Assembly: GCA_038326615.1 (NCBI GenBank)
Contig: JBBQKF010000061.1
Location: 1-19,662, forward strand
Reading direction: 5' to 3'
DNA length: 19,662 nt
Source of the DNA: JBBQKF01 sp038326615
Lineage (GTDB): Bacteria; Bacillota; Clostridia; Saccharofermentanales; UBA5734
Part shown: piece by piece, positions 1-5,609 of the stretch
Position numbering within the stretch: position 1 is the first letter of the stretch
Layout of the letters: each line of letters begins with the position of its first letter
The notes under the pieces: generated by a model
What the model was told of the DNA's origin: nothing
The model's input: only the letters and a program-made list of their open reading frames with translations
The model's database searches: none
Made by a program: the position numbers and the translations under genes

Positions 1-1
1 T

Positions 2-112
2 GTTGACGAAAAGAATGAAACAATTATGTTAAATAAAGAAAAAAGTCCGGTCGGTAAAATTCGTGCGAAATTATTTGCCGGTAAAAAGTTAATAGGCATC
101 GAAAAGGAATAA
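2..112 (+). CDS. C-terminal end of an unidentified protein (5' end outside window)
   Basis: An open frame enters from the left edge and ends at a TAA at 110-112. It gives about 36 lysine-rich residues ending in KLFAGKKLIGIEKE. I do not recognise the family from this short tail. The final 15 codons and the bases after them recur at 388-447, just before the creatininase-family gene. There they read KLFAGKKLISIEKE followed by a TGA at the same position, so the copy keeps the protein sequence mostly through silent changes. The fragment is therefore probably real coding sequence. Its function cannot be judged from this window. Confidence 0.55.
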   Translation, partial: VDEKNETIMLNKEKSPVGKIRAKLFAGKKLIGIEKE

Positions 113-127
113 AGTGAATGAATAATA
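68..127 (+). repeat. Imperfect direct repeat, copy A
   Basis: About 60 bp matching 388-447 at a fixed offset of 320 bp, with about seven mismatches and no gaps. It covers the last 14 codons and stop of the upstream gene, a Shine-Dalgarno-like AAGGA and an ATGAATAA sequence. The DUF3791 gene lies between the two copies. Confidence 0.85.
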
Positions 128-137
128 TGGTAAGGAT

Positions 138-350
138 ATGAGTAAAGAAACTAAATTTTTGATTTACTGCTTGGAGATATACAAGAATGAGAAGAACATG
201 ACAGGCAAGCAGGTAATGGATTTGTTTATTAAGTATCGGGTGATTGATTATATTGTAGACTACTTTGAAGCACTCCACACAACGGGTATGAATTATATTG
301 TTGATGATATTGACCTGTATATTACAGCAAGGCAACCTGCTAACGCATAA
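138..350 (+). CDS. DUF3791 domain-containing small protein
   Basis: A 70-residue protein beginning MSKETKFLIYCLEIYKNEKN. It carries the pattern of the DUF3791 family, which is frequent in Clostridia: an FLIYCLEIYK start, a TGKQVMDLF core, a DYIVDYFEALHTTG middle and an IVDDIDLYI end. The family has no firmly established biochemical role that I know. It is often found beside other small accessory genes and has a toxin-antitoxin-like distribution, which is recalled and not shown here. No signal peptide or membrane segment is visible. The apparent AAGGA ribosome site at 132-136 is unusually close to the ATG. The gene sits between two copies of a ~60-bp direct repeat, which suggests it was inserted between the upstream gene and the creatininase-family gene. 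Confidence 0.7.
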   Translation: MSKETKFLIYCLEIYKNEKNMTGKQVMDLFIKYRVIDYIVDYFEALHTTGMNYIVDDIDLYITARQPANA

Positions 351-356
351 TATTCT

Positions 357-374
357 TGTGAAGTGATATTCACA
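357..374. promoter_or_regulatory. Small inverted repeat, operator-like
   Basis: TGTGAA and TTCACA arms (6 bp) surround a 6-base centre just after the DUF3791 stop and about 64 bp before the creatininase-family start. No T tract follows, so it is not a good terminator. The shape resembles a CRP-family site, but the half-site spacing differs from the classical one. A regulatory role is a guess. Confidence 0.25.
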
Positions 375-387
375 TAAACAGTAAACT

Positions 388-447
388 AAATTATTTGCGG
401 GTAAAAAGTTAATAAGTATCGAAAAGGAGTGAAGTAGATGAATAACA
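388..447 (+). repeat. Imperfect direct repeat, copy B (remnant of a gene end)
   Basis: Second copy of the 68-127 sequence. In the matching frame it encodes KLFAGKKLISIEKE then TGA at 430-432. Upstream the frame is closed by a TAA at 382-384, so only a ~15-codon remnant remains. Its AAGGAG at 424-429 is the ribosome binding site of the downstream gene, whose ATG at 438 lies inside the repeat. Confidence 0.85.
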
Positions 448-1217
448 ATTATATCGCACAGCAAACAGCAAGACCATATCAAATAAAAGCAGAAATGGAA
501 AGAGTCCCTGTAGCATATCTTGGATTAGGAATACTTGAATGGCACGGAGAACATAATGCAGTTGGTTTAGACGGAGTAAAGGCAGACGGTATCGCTATTC
601 ATTTTGCCAAACGATTTGGTGGAATTGTAGTTCCTCCGCTATTTTGGGGTGATAATAGATCCGAGATATGCGAATTGGTTTTTAAACCTGAAATAATCCC
701 TGATATTGAGTCTGATCATACTAAACTTATTTGTGAAAAAATAGGATATGATATAGAAAAATTGGAATCAAATGCGAAACGAAACATGAAAAATGGGGGC
801 TGGGATTTATGGATTAAATTAGTCGAACATATTTTTTTCGAACTTGAATCTTTTGGCTATAAATGCATCGTGCCGATACCGGGACACTATCCGCTTTTTT
901 CGCCGCTTGATAACGCTATTGAAAACTATAAAGCAGAGGGTGGAACATGTGATATTTTTACAATTAAAGACACAATGTTTGATACTGAAAATTATTCAGG
1001 AGACCATGCTGCCAAATTTGAAACGTCACTTATGATGGTGATGTATCCGGAATTAGTAGAACTTTCTCGACTGGATTCTGACAGAAGCAAAGCAAATGTC
1101 GGAGTTATGGGAATCGACCCACGTGACCATGCATCAAAAGAATACGGCGCAACGATTCTTGCGCGTTTCGATGAATTATTGGAAACGCATTTTAGAAAAA
1201 TTGCGATTATAAAGTGA
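438..1217 (+). CDS. Creatininase-family metal-dependent amidohydrolase
   Basis: A 259-residue protein of the creatininase (creatinine amidohydrolase) family, cytosolic enzymes that hydrolyse cyclic or linear amides with divalent metals. The N-terminal metal motif reads LEWHGEHNAVGLD (residues 33-45), giving E34, H36 and D45, the pattern expected of the family. A second conserved block, PGHYP, places H150 where creatininase has the His of its GHYEN motif, but the Glu ligand of that motif is a proline here. The late block GDHAAKFETS matches the family's DxHAG..ETS region. Length is normal. AAGGAG eight bases before the ATG supports the start. The substrate is unknown. A separate amidohydrolase gene lies 138 bp downstream on the same strand, so linked metabolism is possible but inferred. 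Confidence 0.85.
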   Translation: MNNNYIAQQTARPYQIKAEMERVPVAYLGLGILEWHGEHNAVGLDGVKADGIAIHFAKRFGGIVVPPLFWGDNRSEICELVFKPEIIPDIESDHTKLICEKIGYDIEKLESNAKRNMKNGGWDLWIKLVEHIFFELESFGYKCIVPIPGHYPLFSPLDNAIENYKAEGGTCDIFTIKDTMFDTENYSGDHAAKFETSLMMVMYPELVELSRLDSDRSKANVGVMGIDPRDHASKEYGATILARFDELLETHFRKIAIIK

Positions 1218-1281
1218 ATACGGGATAATAGGATTAAAATAATAAATATGATATACTTAAAACCGTTGCTGCCTGTTAATT

Positions 1282-1310
1282 TTGATTTACATATAGCATC
1301 ATATCATAAA
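1282..1310 (+). promoter_or_regulatory. Possible weak promoter for the amidohydrolase gene
   Basis: TTGATT at 1282-1287 and CATAAA at 1305-1310 are separated by 17 bases, in the 138-bp gap before the amidohydrolase gene. The gap also has TATAGCATCA twice. The -10 element is poor, so this is tentative. Confidence 0.25.
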
Positions 1311-1355
1311 ACATTATATAGCATCAAAACGCTATTATCGAGGAGAAATAAACAT

Positions 1356-2588
1356 ATGTTACTACTGAAAAATGCAAAGATTTATACTATGGATCAAGGT
1401 AAGGAGTATTCTAATGGATTTATTATAATCGACCCAAATCCAACATCTGGCAAAATTGTATCTGTTGGTGATGGCGATGGTATTAAAGAGCTTAAATCCA
1501 TTTGTGTTGAGAATAATATGAAATTCGATGACTGCATAATCAGGGATTGTGCTGGACAAACTATAATGCCTGGATTTATTGATCCACATTGTCACCTTGG
1601 TCTTTGGGAAGATGGACAAAGAGATGAAGATGGTGACGGCAACGAAGAGAGTGACCCGATAACACCCCATATGAGAGCAATTGATGCAATTAATCCTTTT
1701 GATCCATGTTTCAAGGAGGCGGTTGAAGGGGGCATTACATCTGTAATGACAGGGCCGGGGAGCGCAAATGTTATTGGTGGACAGTTTGCTTTTATAAAGA
1801 CAACAGGGGATTGCATTGACAAGATGGTTGTTAAGGCTCCTGCTGCAATGAAAGTTGCCTTTGGCGAAAATCCAAAAGGTGTATATGGCAAGAGAAATAC
1901 CGCGCCTGGAACACGTATGGGAACTGCTGCGATTTTAAGAGAAGCACTTTTTAAGACTTTAAAATACAAGAAGGACAATGAAGATGCATTAGCTGATCCA
2001 AAGAAAGATGCACCTGACTTCGACATGAAACACGAAGCATTATTGCCTGTTATTGAAGGGAATTTACCACTCAAAATTCATGCGCACCGTGCGGATGATA
2101 TGCAAACTGCCATTCGGATATGTAACGAATTCTCGGTTAAATATACACTCGACCATTGCACAGAGGGGTATAGAATTAAGGAATTTCTCAGGGAAGAATC
2201 AATGAAGGGCAACATGATTGGATTGATTACCGGCCCTTTGATTTCCGAGAGATGTAAACCTGAACTTGCACATCTTTCAATCAAAAACCCTGGTTTGATA
2301 TCCGATTTTGGAATAGTTACTGCAATTATGACTGACCACCCAGTAATTCCACTGCAATATCTACCTTTAAGTGCTGCAATTGCAACAAGAGAAGGCATGA
2401 ATGAACAAAAGGCATTGGAAGCAATTACAATAAATGCTGCTTTTGTTTGTGACGTTGATGATAGAGTTGGCAGCTTAAGAAAAGGAAAAGACGCTGATAT
2501 AGTAATTCTAAATGGACACCCTTTTGAATTTCGCACTAAAGTACTTTGTACGATTATTAATGGTAAAATAGTATTTGAGGCGAACTAA
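1356..2588 (+). CDS. Amidohydrolase superfamily protein (imidazolonepropionase-like)
   Basis: A 410-residue metal-dependent amidohydrolase. I chose the ATG at 1356 over an in-frame upstream start at 1248 because AGGAGA lies just before it and the MLLLKNAKIYTMD start is typical of the family. The metal-binding HxH is in GFIDPHCHLG (H78, H80). Later metal or active-site candidates are the histidines in KIHAHRADD, the DHCTEGY segment and the aspartate in TDHPVIPLQYL. The C-terminal GSLRKGKDADIVILNGHPFE is the usual return of the chain to the N-terminal beta-sandwich. Substrates of this class include hydantoins, imidazolones and dipeptides; none can be chosen here. tsaE begins five bases after the stop, so the two are probably cotranscribed, which is functionally odd. 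Confidence 0.85.
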   Translation: MLLLKNAKIYTMDQGKEYSNGFIIIDPNPTSGKIVSVGDGDGIKELKSICVENNMKFDDCIIRDCAGQTIMPGFIDPHCHLGLWEDGQRDEDGDGNEESDPITPHMRAIDAINPFDPCFKEAVEGGITSVMTGPGSANVIGGQFAFIKTTGDCIDKMVVKAPAAMKVAFGENPKGVYGKRNTAPGTRMGTAAILREALFKTLKYKKDNEDALADPKKDAPDFDMKHEALLPVIEGNLPLKIHAHRADDMQTAIRICNEFSVKYTLDHCTEGYRIKEFLREESMKGNMIGLITGPLISERCKPELAHLSIKNPGLISDFGIVTAIMTDHPVIPLQYLPLSAAIATREGMNEQKALEAITINAAFVCDVDDRVGSLRKGKDADIVILNGHPFEFRTKVLCTIINGKIVFEAN

Positions 2589-2593
2589 AAGTG

Positions 2594-3148
2594 ATGAATA
2601 ATACCAATGACAAAATAATATCAGATTTTAATGCAATTACTTTGCTCACACAAAACAGGGATGAAACTATTCTTGTTGGGAAAGAGATTGGATTACTCCT
2701 AAGTAATAATGATATATTATGCCTCGATGGTGATTTAGGGGCAGGCAAAACTGCTTTTACATCTGGTGTTGCCATTGGAATTGGCGTAAAAGGAATTGTC
2801 TCAAGCCCAACTTTTACAATACTAATAGAGCATACGCGAAGTGAAAGACTTGCGCTTTATCATTTTGATGCTTATCGACTTGAATGTGCTGACGATTTTT
2901 ACGACTTAGGATTTGATGAATACCTTTGTAACGGCGGCGTTTGTGTAATTGAATGGGCAGACAGAATTGATGAAGTTTTACCTGAAAGTTCAATACGGAT
3001 AAGGATTAATCAAAAGTTTGACGATGTTTCTGATGTGAGATTACTTACTTTCTGTTTTCCAAAAGACGATAAGCGCTATAATGTTTTTGTGCAGACAGTT
3101 GTTCAAAAAGGAATTGCAGTTTATGAAGGAGAGAATAACAGTTTATGA
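2594..3148 (+). CDS. tsaE: tRNA threonylcarbamoyladenosine biosynthesis ATPase TsaE
   Basis: TsaE (YjeE family) is the ATPase that works with TsaB and TsaD to transfer threonylcarbamoyl to A37 of ANN-decoding tRNAs in the cytosol. The Walker A motif is GDLGAGKT (residues 46-53), followed by the family signature SSPTFTI and by YHFDAYRLE and VIEWADRI. I prefer the ATG at 2594 to the GTG at 2591. The protein is 184 residues, longer than the usual ~150. The extra C-terminus (VQTVVQKGIAVYEGENNSL) runs into a 22-bp tandem repeat, so the last nine residues are repeat-encoded. The TGA at 3146-3148 overlaps an ATG at 3145-3147. tsaB follows 78 bp downstream. Confidence 0.95.
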   Translation: MNNTNDKIISDFNAITLLTQNRDETILVGKEIGLLLSNNDILCLDGDLGAGKTAFTSGVAIGIGVKGIVSSPTFTILIEHTRSERLALYHFDAYRLECADDFYDLGFDEYLCNGGVCVIEWADRIDEVLPESSIRIRINQKFDDVSDVRLLTFCFPKDDKRYNVFVQTVVQKGIAVYEGENNSL

Positions 3149-3225
3149 AGGAGAGAATAACAGTTTATGAAAGAGATAATTGCAGTTTATGAAAGAGATA
3201 ATTGCAGTTTACGAAGGAGATCTTA
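3117..3225 (+). repeat. 22-bp tandem repeat x5 at the tsaE/tsaB junction
   Basis: Five head-to-tail units (3117-3138, 3139-3160, 3161-3182, 3183-3204, and a 21-bp unit 3205-3225). Units 1 and 2 are identical, and so are units 3 and 4. Each unit carries a TTTATGA or TTTACGA core. Units 1, 2 and 5 also carry an AAGGAGA Shine-Dalgarno sequence, and the copy in unit 5 serves tsaB (ATG 3227). Confidence 0.95.
3145..3192 (+). other. Candidate relay mini-ORF 1 (15 codons)
   Basis: ATG at 3145-3147 overlaps the tsaE TGA (3146-3148) as ATGA. The frame gives MKERITVYERDNCSL and stops at TGA 3190-3192. An AAGGAG from repeat unit 1 lies 15-20 bases upstream. The peptide itself is probably meaningless. 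The stop/start overlaps at both ends are what matter. Confidence 0.35.
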
Positions 3226-3230
3226 AATGA
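3189..3230 (+). other. Candidate relay mini-ORF 2 (13 codons)
   Basis: ATG at 3189-3191 overlaps the stop of mini-ORF 1. The frame gives MKEIIAVYEGDLK and stops at TGA 3228-3230, which overlaps the tsaB ATG at 3227-3229. Ribosomes that finish tsaE could thus reach tsaB through two terminate-reinitiate steps. A second out-of-frame chain (ATG 3123 to TGA 3170; ATG 3167 to TAA 3226) also ends directly at tsaB. Confidence 0.35.
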
Positions 3231-4036
3231 TTATACTTGCCAGTGACACATCAACAAAAAGTCTTTCAGTTGCAATTTATAATGATAATTGCGCATTTGA
3301 TGATTCAGCAAATTACCATGCAGATGAAATATATGGAAAAGCTTCTGTAGAAAAGTTTTCACATTTTATTGACTCAATTACTTTACAAACTGGAACAACA
3401 CATTCTCAGACACATATGCCCGCAATAATAGAAATGCTCAAGAAGAACAATTTAAAATTTCAGGATATCGATATTTTTGCATGTACAATCGGACCTGGGT
3501 CTTACACCGGCATCCGAATAGGTGTTTCATCAACAAAAGCAATGGCGTATGCAGCCCAAAAAGCCGCAGTGGGGGTTTCAACGCTAGAATGCCTAGCATT
3601 CCCGTTAGTTCAGAAAGACGCGTTTGTTTGTCCGATTCTTGATGCAAGAAATCGTAGGGTTTTTAGCGCTGTGTATTCTTCACAAGGATTAGTTTTAAAA
3701 GAAGCAAACAGGACCATCGATGAATTTATAGAAAACATTCGCCAGTATTTTGAATTGCACTTTGGAAAAGGCGAAAGTCCGATGAACATTCTATTTTGCG
3801 GGGATGCTTCGCAAATATATGAGAAGGATCCAATTGTTATTGAGCAAATGAATAAATTACAAGCTGATGGTTTTATTAAATCAGTATCATTCATAAATTC
3901 AGATCCAGACGCAGGTAGTCTAGCTATTTTAGCTGCTATGAAATATGACCACGCAATCTCTGACCCTTTTAAGTTGTCTCCCAATTACCTTTCACCATCA
4001 TCGGCTGAAAGAATGAAAAAGAAAAAAATAAATTAA
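3227..4036 (+). CDS. tsaB: tRNA threonylcarbamoyladenosine biosynthesis protein TsaB
   Basis: TsaB (YeaZ) is the inactive ASKHA-fold paralogue of TsaD that scaffolds the t6A synthesis complex. The 269-residue product starts MIILASDTSTKSLSVAIY, the standard first ASKHA strand-turn. It has the family hallmark IGPGSYTGIRIG (about residues 88-99) followed by the AMAYA..GVSTLE segment and CPILDARNRRVFSAVY. The C-terminus ends in a lysine-rich tail after NYLSPSSAER. Length is a little above the usual ~230. AAGGAGATCTTAA before the ATG gives a good ribosome site, provided by the last 22-bp repeat unit. It lies between tsaE and rimI as in many Bacillota, but rimI is pushed 511 bp away by a repeat array. 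Confidence 0.95.
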   Translation: MIILASDTSTKSLSVAIYNDNCAFDDSANYHADEIYGKASVEKFSHFIDSITLQTGTTHSQTHMPAIIEMLKKNNLKFQDIDIFACTIGPGSYTGIRIGVSSTKAMAYAAQKAAVGVSTLECLAFPLVQKDAFVCPILDARNRRVFSAVYSSQGLVLKEANRTIDEFIENIRQYFELHFGKGESPMNILFCGDASQIYEKDPIVIEQMNKLQADGFIKSVSFINSDPDAGSLAILAAMKYDHAISDPFKLSPNYLSPSSAERMKKKKIN

Positions 4037-4096
4037 CATTAGGTCTGCTATTTATAGGTTTATTCTTAAAGATATAGAAACAGTAGAAAAGCAAAA

Positions 4097-4112
4097 GAGA
4101 TAAACTGATGTG
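4097..4112 (+). repeat. Upstream copy of the rimI initiation motif
   Basis: GAGATAAACTGATGTG here matches GGGATAAACTGATATG at 4535-4550, which contains the rimI ATG. The two copies bracket the 8-bp array. They suggest that the translation initiation region was duplicated when the array expanded. Confidence 0.6.
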
Positions 4113-4134
4113 CGCTAGGTTTTATCTTAAAGAA

Positions 4135-4534
4135 TAGTAAAAGAGTAAAAGAGTAAAACAGCAAAGCAGATAAACTACAAAACAACAAAACAACAAAACA
4201 ACAAAACAGCAAAGCAGAAAAACAGCAAAGCAGCAAAGCAGCAAAGCAGAAAAACAGCAAAGCAGCAAAGCAGCAAAACAGCAAAACAGCAAAACAGCAA
4301 AACAACAAAATAGCAAAGCAGAAAAGCAGCAAAGCAGCAAAGCAGCAAAACAGCAAAACAGCAAAGCAGCAAAGCAGCAAAGCAGCAAAGCAGAAAAACA
4401 GCAAAGCAGATAAACTACAAAACTACAAAACAACAAAACAACAAAACAGCAAAACAGCAAAACAACAAAACAGCAAAGCAGAAAAGCAGCAAAGCAGCAA
4501 AGCAGCAAAGCAGCAAAGCAGCAAAACAACAAAA
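4135..4534 (+). repeat. 8-bp tandem array, consensus CAGCAAAR, 47 in-register units
   Basis: From 4159 to 4534 the sequence divides into exactly 47 eight-base units with no insertion or deletion. Most are CAGCAAAG, CAGCAAAA, CAACAAAA or CAGAAAAR. Three degenerate GAGTAAAA-like units at 4135-4158 continue the register upstream. CAGATAAACTACAAAA occurs at 4167 and again at 4407, a higher-order period of 240 bp (30 units). The + strand has only six T residues in 376 bases. The 511-bp gap between tsaB and rimI holds this array and nothing else I can support as a gene. The minus strand is open in several frames only because the 8-bp unit contains no stop, giving Leu/Cys/Phe/Ala-rich shadows. Confidence 0.95.
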
Positions 4535-4547
4535 GGGATAAACTGAT

Positions 4548-5054
4548 ATGATTTTGGGAAATGATGTAGAAGAAATAAGACATACCAACAATTTACAAAT
4601 CAGACTGGCAATTTCTGAAGATTTAGATGCTATTTTTAAAATAGAAAATGAATGTTTTGCAATACCTTGGAGCCTTGAGTCAATCGAAAATGATCTTAAC
4701 CAAAATCCTTCAGCAACTCTTATGGTGGCAGTTTTAAATGAAGAGGTTATTGGATACATAGGAATGTGGACGGTTTTAGATGAAGCGCAAATAACAAATC
4801 TTGCTGTGAGTAAGGCGAGCCGAGGCAAAGGAATTGGCAAAATGTTGCTTTCTAGGCTTTGTCAGAATGCAAAAGAGTTAGGGACGGTAATCCTAACATT
4901 GGAAGTAAGACCTTCTAATATTTCTGCAATTACTGTATATAAAGGTGCAGGATTCAATGAAATCTCAAGAAGGAAATCTTACTACAAAAATAATGGTGAA
5001 GATGCTATCATAATGCTTAAAAATATAGGGCAAGACGTCGATGGTGTAGTATAA
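4548..5054 (+). CDS. rimI: Ribosomal-protein-alanine N-acetyltransferase RimI
   Basis: A GNAT-fold acetyltransferase of 168 residues, assigned to RimI, which acetylates the N-terminal alanine of ribosomal protein S18 using acetyl-CoA. The first GNAT strand reads QIRLAISEDLDAIFKIE, followed by the RimI-typical CFAIPWSLESIENDL. The acetyl-CoA loop is SRGKGIGKMLL after ITNLAVSK. The LTLEVRPSNISAITVYKGAGF segment is characteristic of RimI, and YYKNNGEDAIIM ends the domain. The start lies in GGGATAAACTGATATG. Its ribosome site is weak (AAGGG), and the first ~15 residues (MILGNDVEEIRHTNN) precede the domain, so the start is only moderately certain. It follows tsaE-tsaB as in many Bacillota, but tsaD does not follow. 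Confidence 0.88.
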   Translation: MILGNDVEEIRHTNNLQIRLAISEDLDAIFKIENECFAIPWSLESIENDLNQNPSATLMVAVLNEEVIGYIGMWTVLDEAQITNLAVSKASRGKGIGKMLLSRLCQNAKELGTVILTLEVRPSNISAITVYKGAGFNEISRRKSYYKNNGEDAIIMLKNIGQDVDGVV

Positions 5055-5087
5055 AATGTCATAATTTCACGAGTTAAATTTGTTATA

Positions 5088-5117
5088 TTGACAATGAACG
5101 AGTAAAAAACATATACT
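5088..5117 (+). promoter_or_regulatory. Promoter for the HPr/Crh-like gene
   Basis: TTGACA (5088-5093) and TATACT (5112-5117) with an 18-base spacer make a good sigma-A-type promoter. It leaves a long untranslated leader of about 160 bases before the gene at 5284. I saw no clear riboswitch fold in that leader. Confidence 0.65.
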
Positions 5118-5283
5118 AATGGCAGGGAGTATCGAAATGTAGAAAATTAATTGCATTTTGCATAAAACTTCGTATATAAATAGCATACTGAGCTATTAGA
5201 AACAATACATGTGGAAATTTTACGCATAGAAATATTATACAAGACATTAAATAATTCACAAACGATTTACAGGAGGAATTTCA

Positions 5284-5544
5284 ATGATTTCAAAAACAGT
5301 AGTGTTTAATTGTGACAAGGTGCTTCCAATGAAAGCTGTAGCAGTTCTTATCCAGAAAGCCTCTACATTCCGCTCAAGTGTCTGGATTTCAAGGGGTGAA
5401 CGCAGAGCAAACGCAAAGAGTCTTCTTGGAGTAATGTCTTTGGGAATTGAAAATCAAATGGAGTTAATTCTTACAGTTGAAGGTTCTGATGAAGAAGAAG
5501 CACTCGAAGTTGTTTCAGAATACCTTGCCGATCCTAAAGTTTAA
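5284..5544 (+). CDS. HPr-family protein lacking the active-site histidine (Crh-like)
   Basis: An 86-residue protein with the HPr fold signature. The regulatory site reads NAKSLLGVMSLGI, which places serine at residue 46 exactly as in HPr and Crh. At residue 15, where HPr has the phosphorylated histidine in its GIHARPA motif, there is a proline within KVLPMKAVAVL, and the following arginine is a lysine. It therefore should not carry phosphate from Enzyme I to PTS transporters. It could act like Bacillus Crh (Gln at 15), which is phosphorylated on Ser46 by HPr kinase and partners with CcpA; this is inferred. AGGAGG at 5271-5276 fixes the start. It has its own promoter and precedes uvrC by 65 bp. 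Confidence 0.85.
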   Translation: MISKTVVFNCDKVLPMKAVAVLIQKASTFRSSVWISRGERRANAKSLLGVMSLGIENQMELILTVEGSDEEEALEVVSEYLADPKV

Positions 5545-5609
5545 ATTATTAAGGTTTAGGTTAAAATCAAAGTTTTTAAATTTTAACTATGAATTTGTAG
5601 CTATAGACC

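Noticed and set aside
24..482. 152-residue minus-strand open frame over the left end
   Set aside because: It opposes two supported plus-strand genes, has no family motif or ribosome site, and reflects A+T-rich composition.
1248..1355. Extended amidohydrolase start at 1248
   Set aside because: The extra 36 residues do not resemble the family, while ATG 1356 has AGGAGA immediately upstream and gives the canonical N-terminus.
4066..4840. Long minus-strand open frames rich in Leu, Cys, Phe and Ala (up to ~150 residues), resembling membrane proteins
   Set aside because: They arise because the 8-bp repeat has no stop codon on that strand. An 8-bp unit read in triplets yields an 8-residue period in every frame; there is no ribosome site or family motif, and one overlaps rimI.
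5560..5587. GTTAAAAT/ATTTTAAC inverted repeat before uvrC considered as a terminator
   Set aside because: The stem is almost entirely A+T with a 12-base loop and no following T run.
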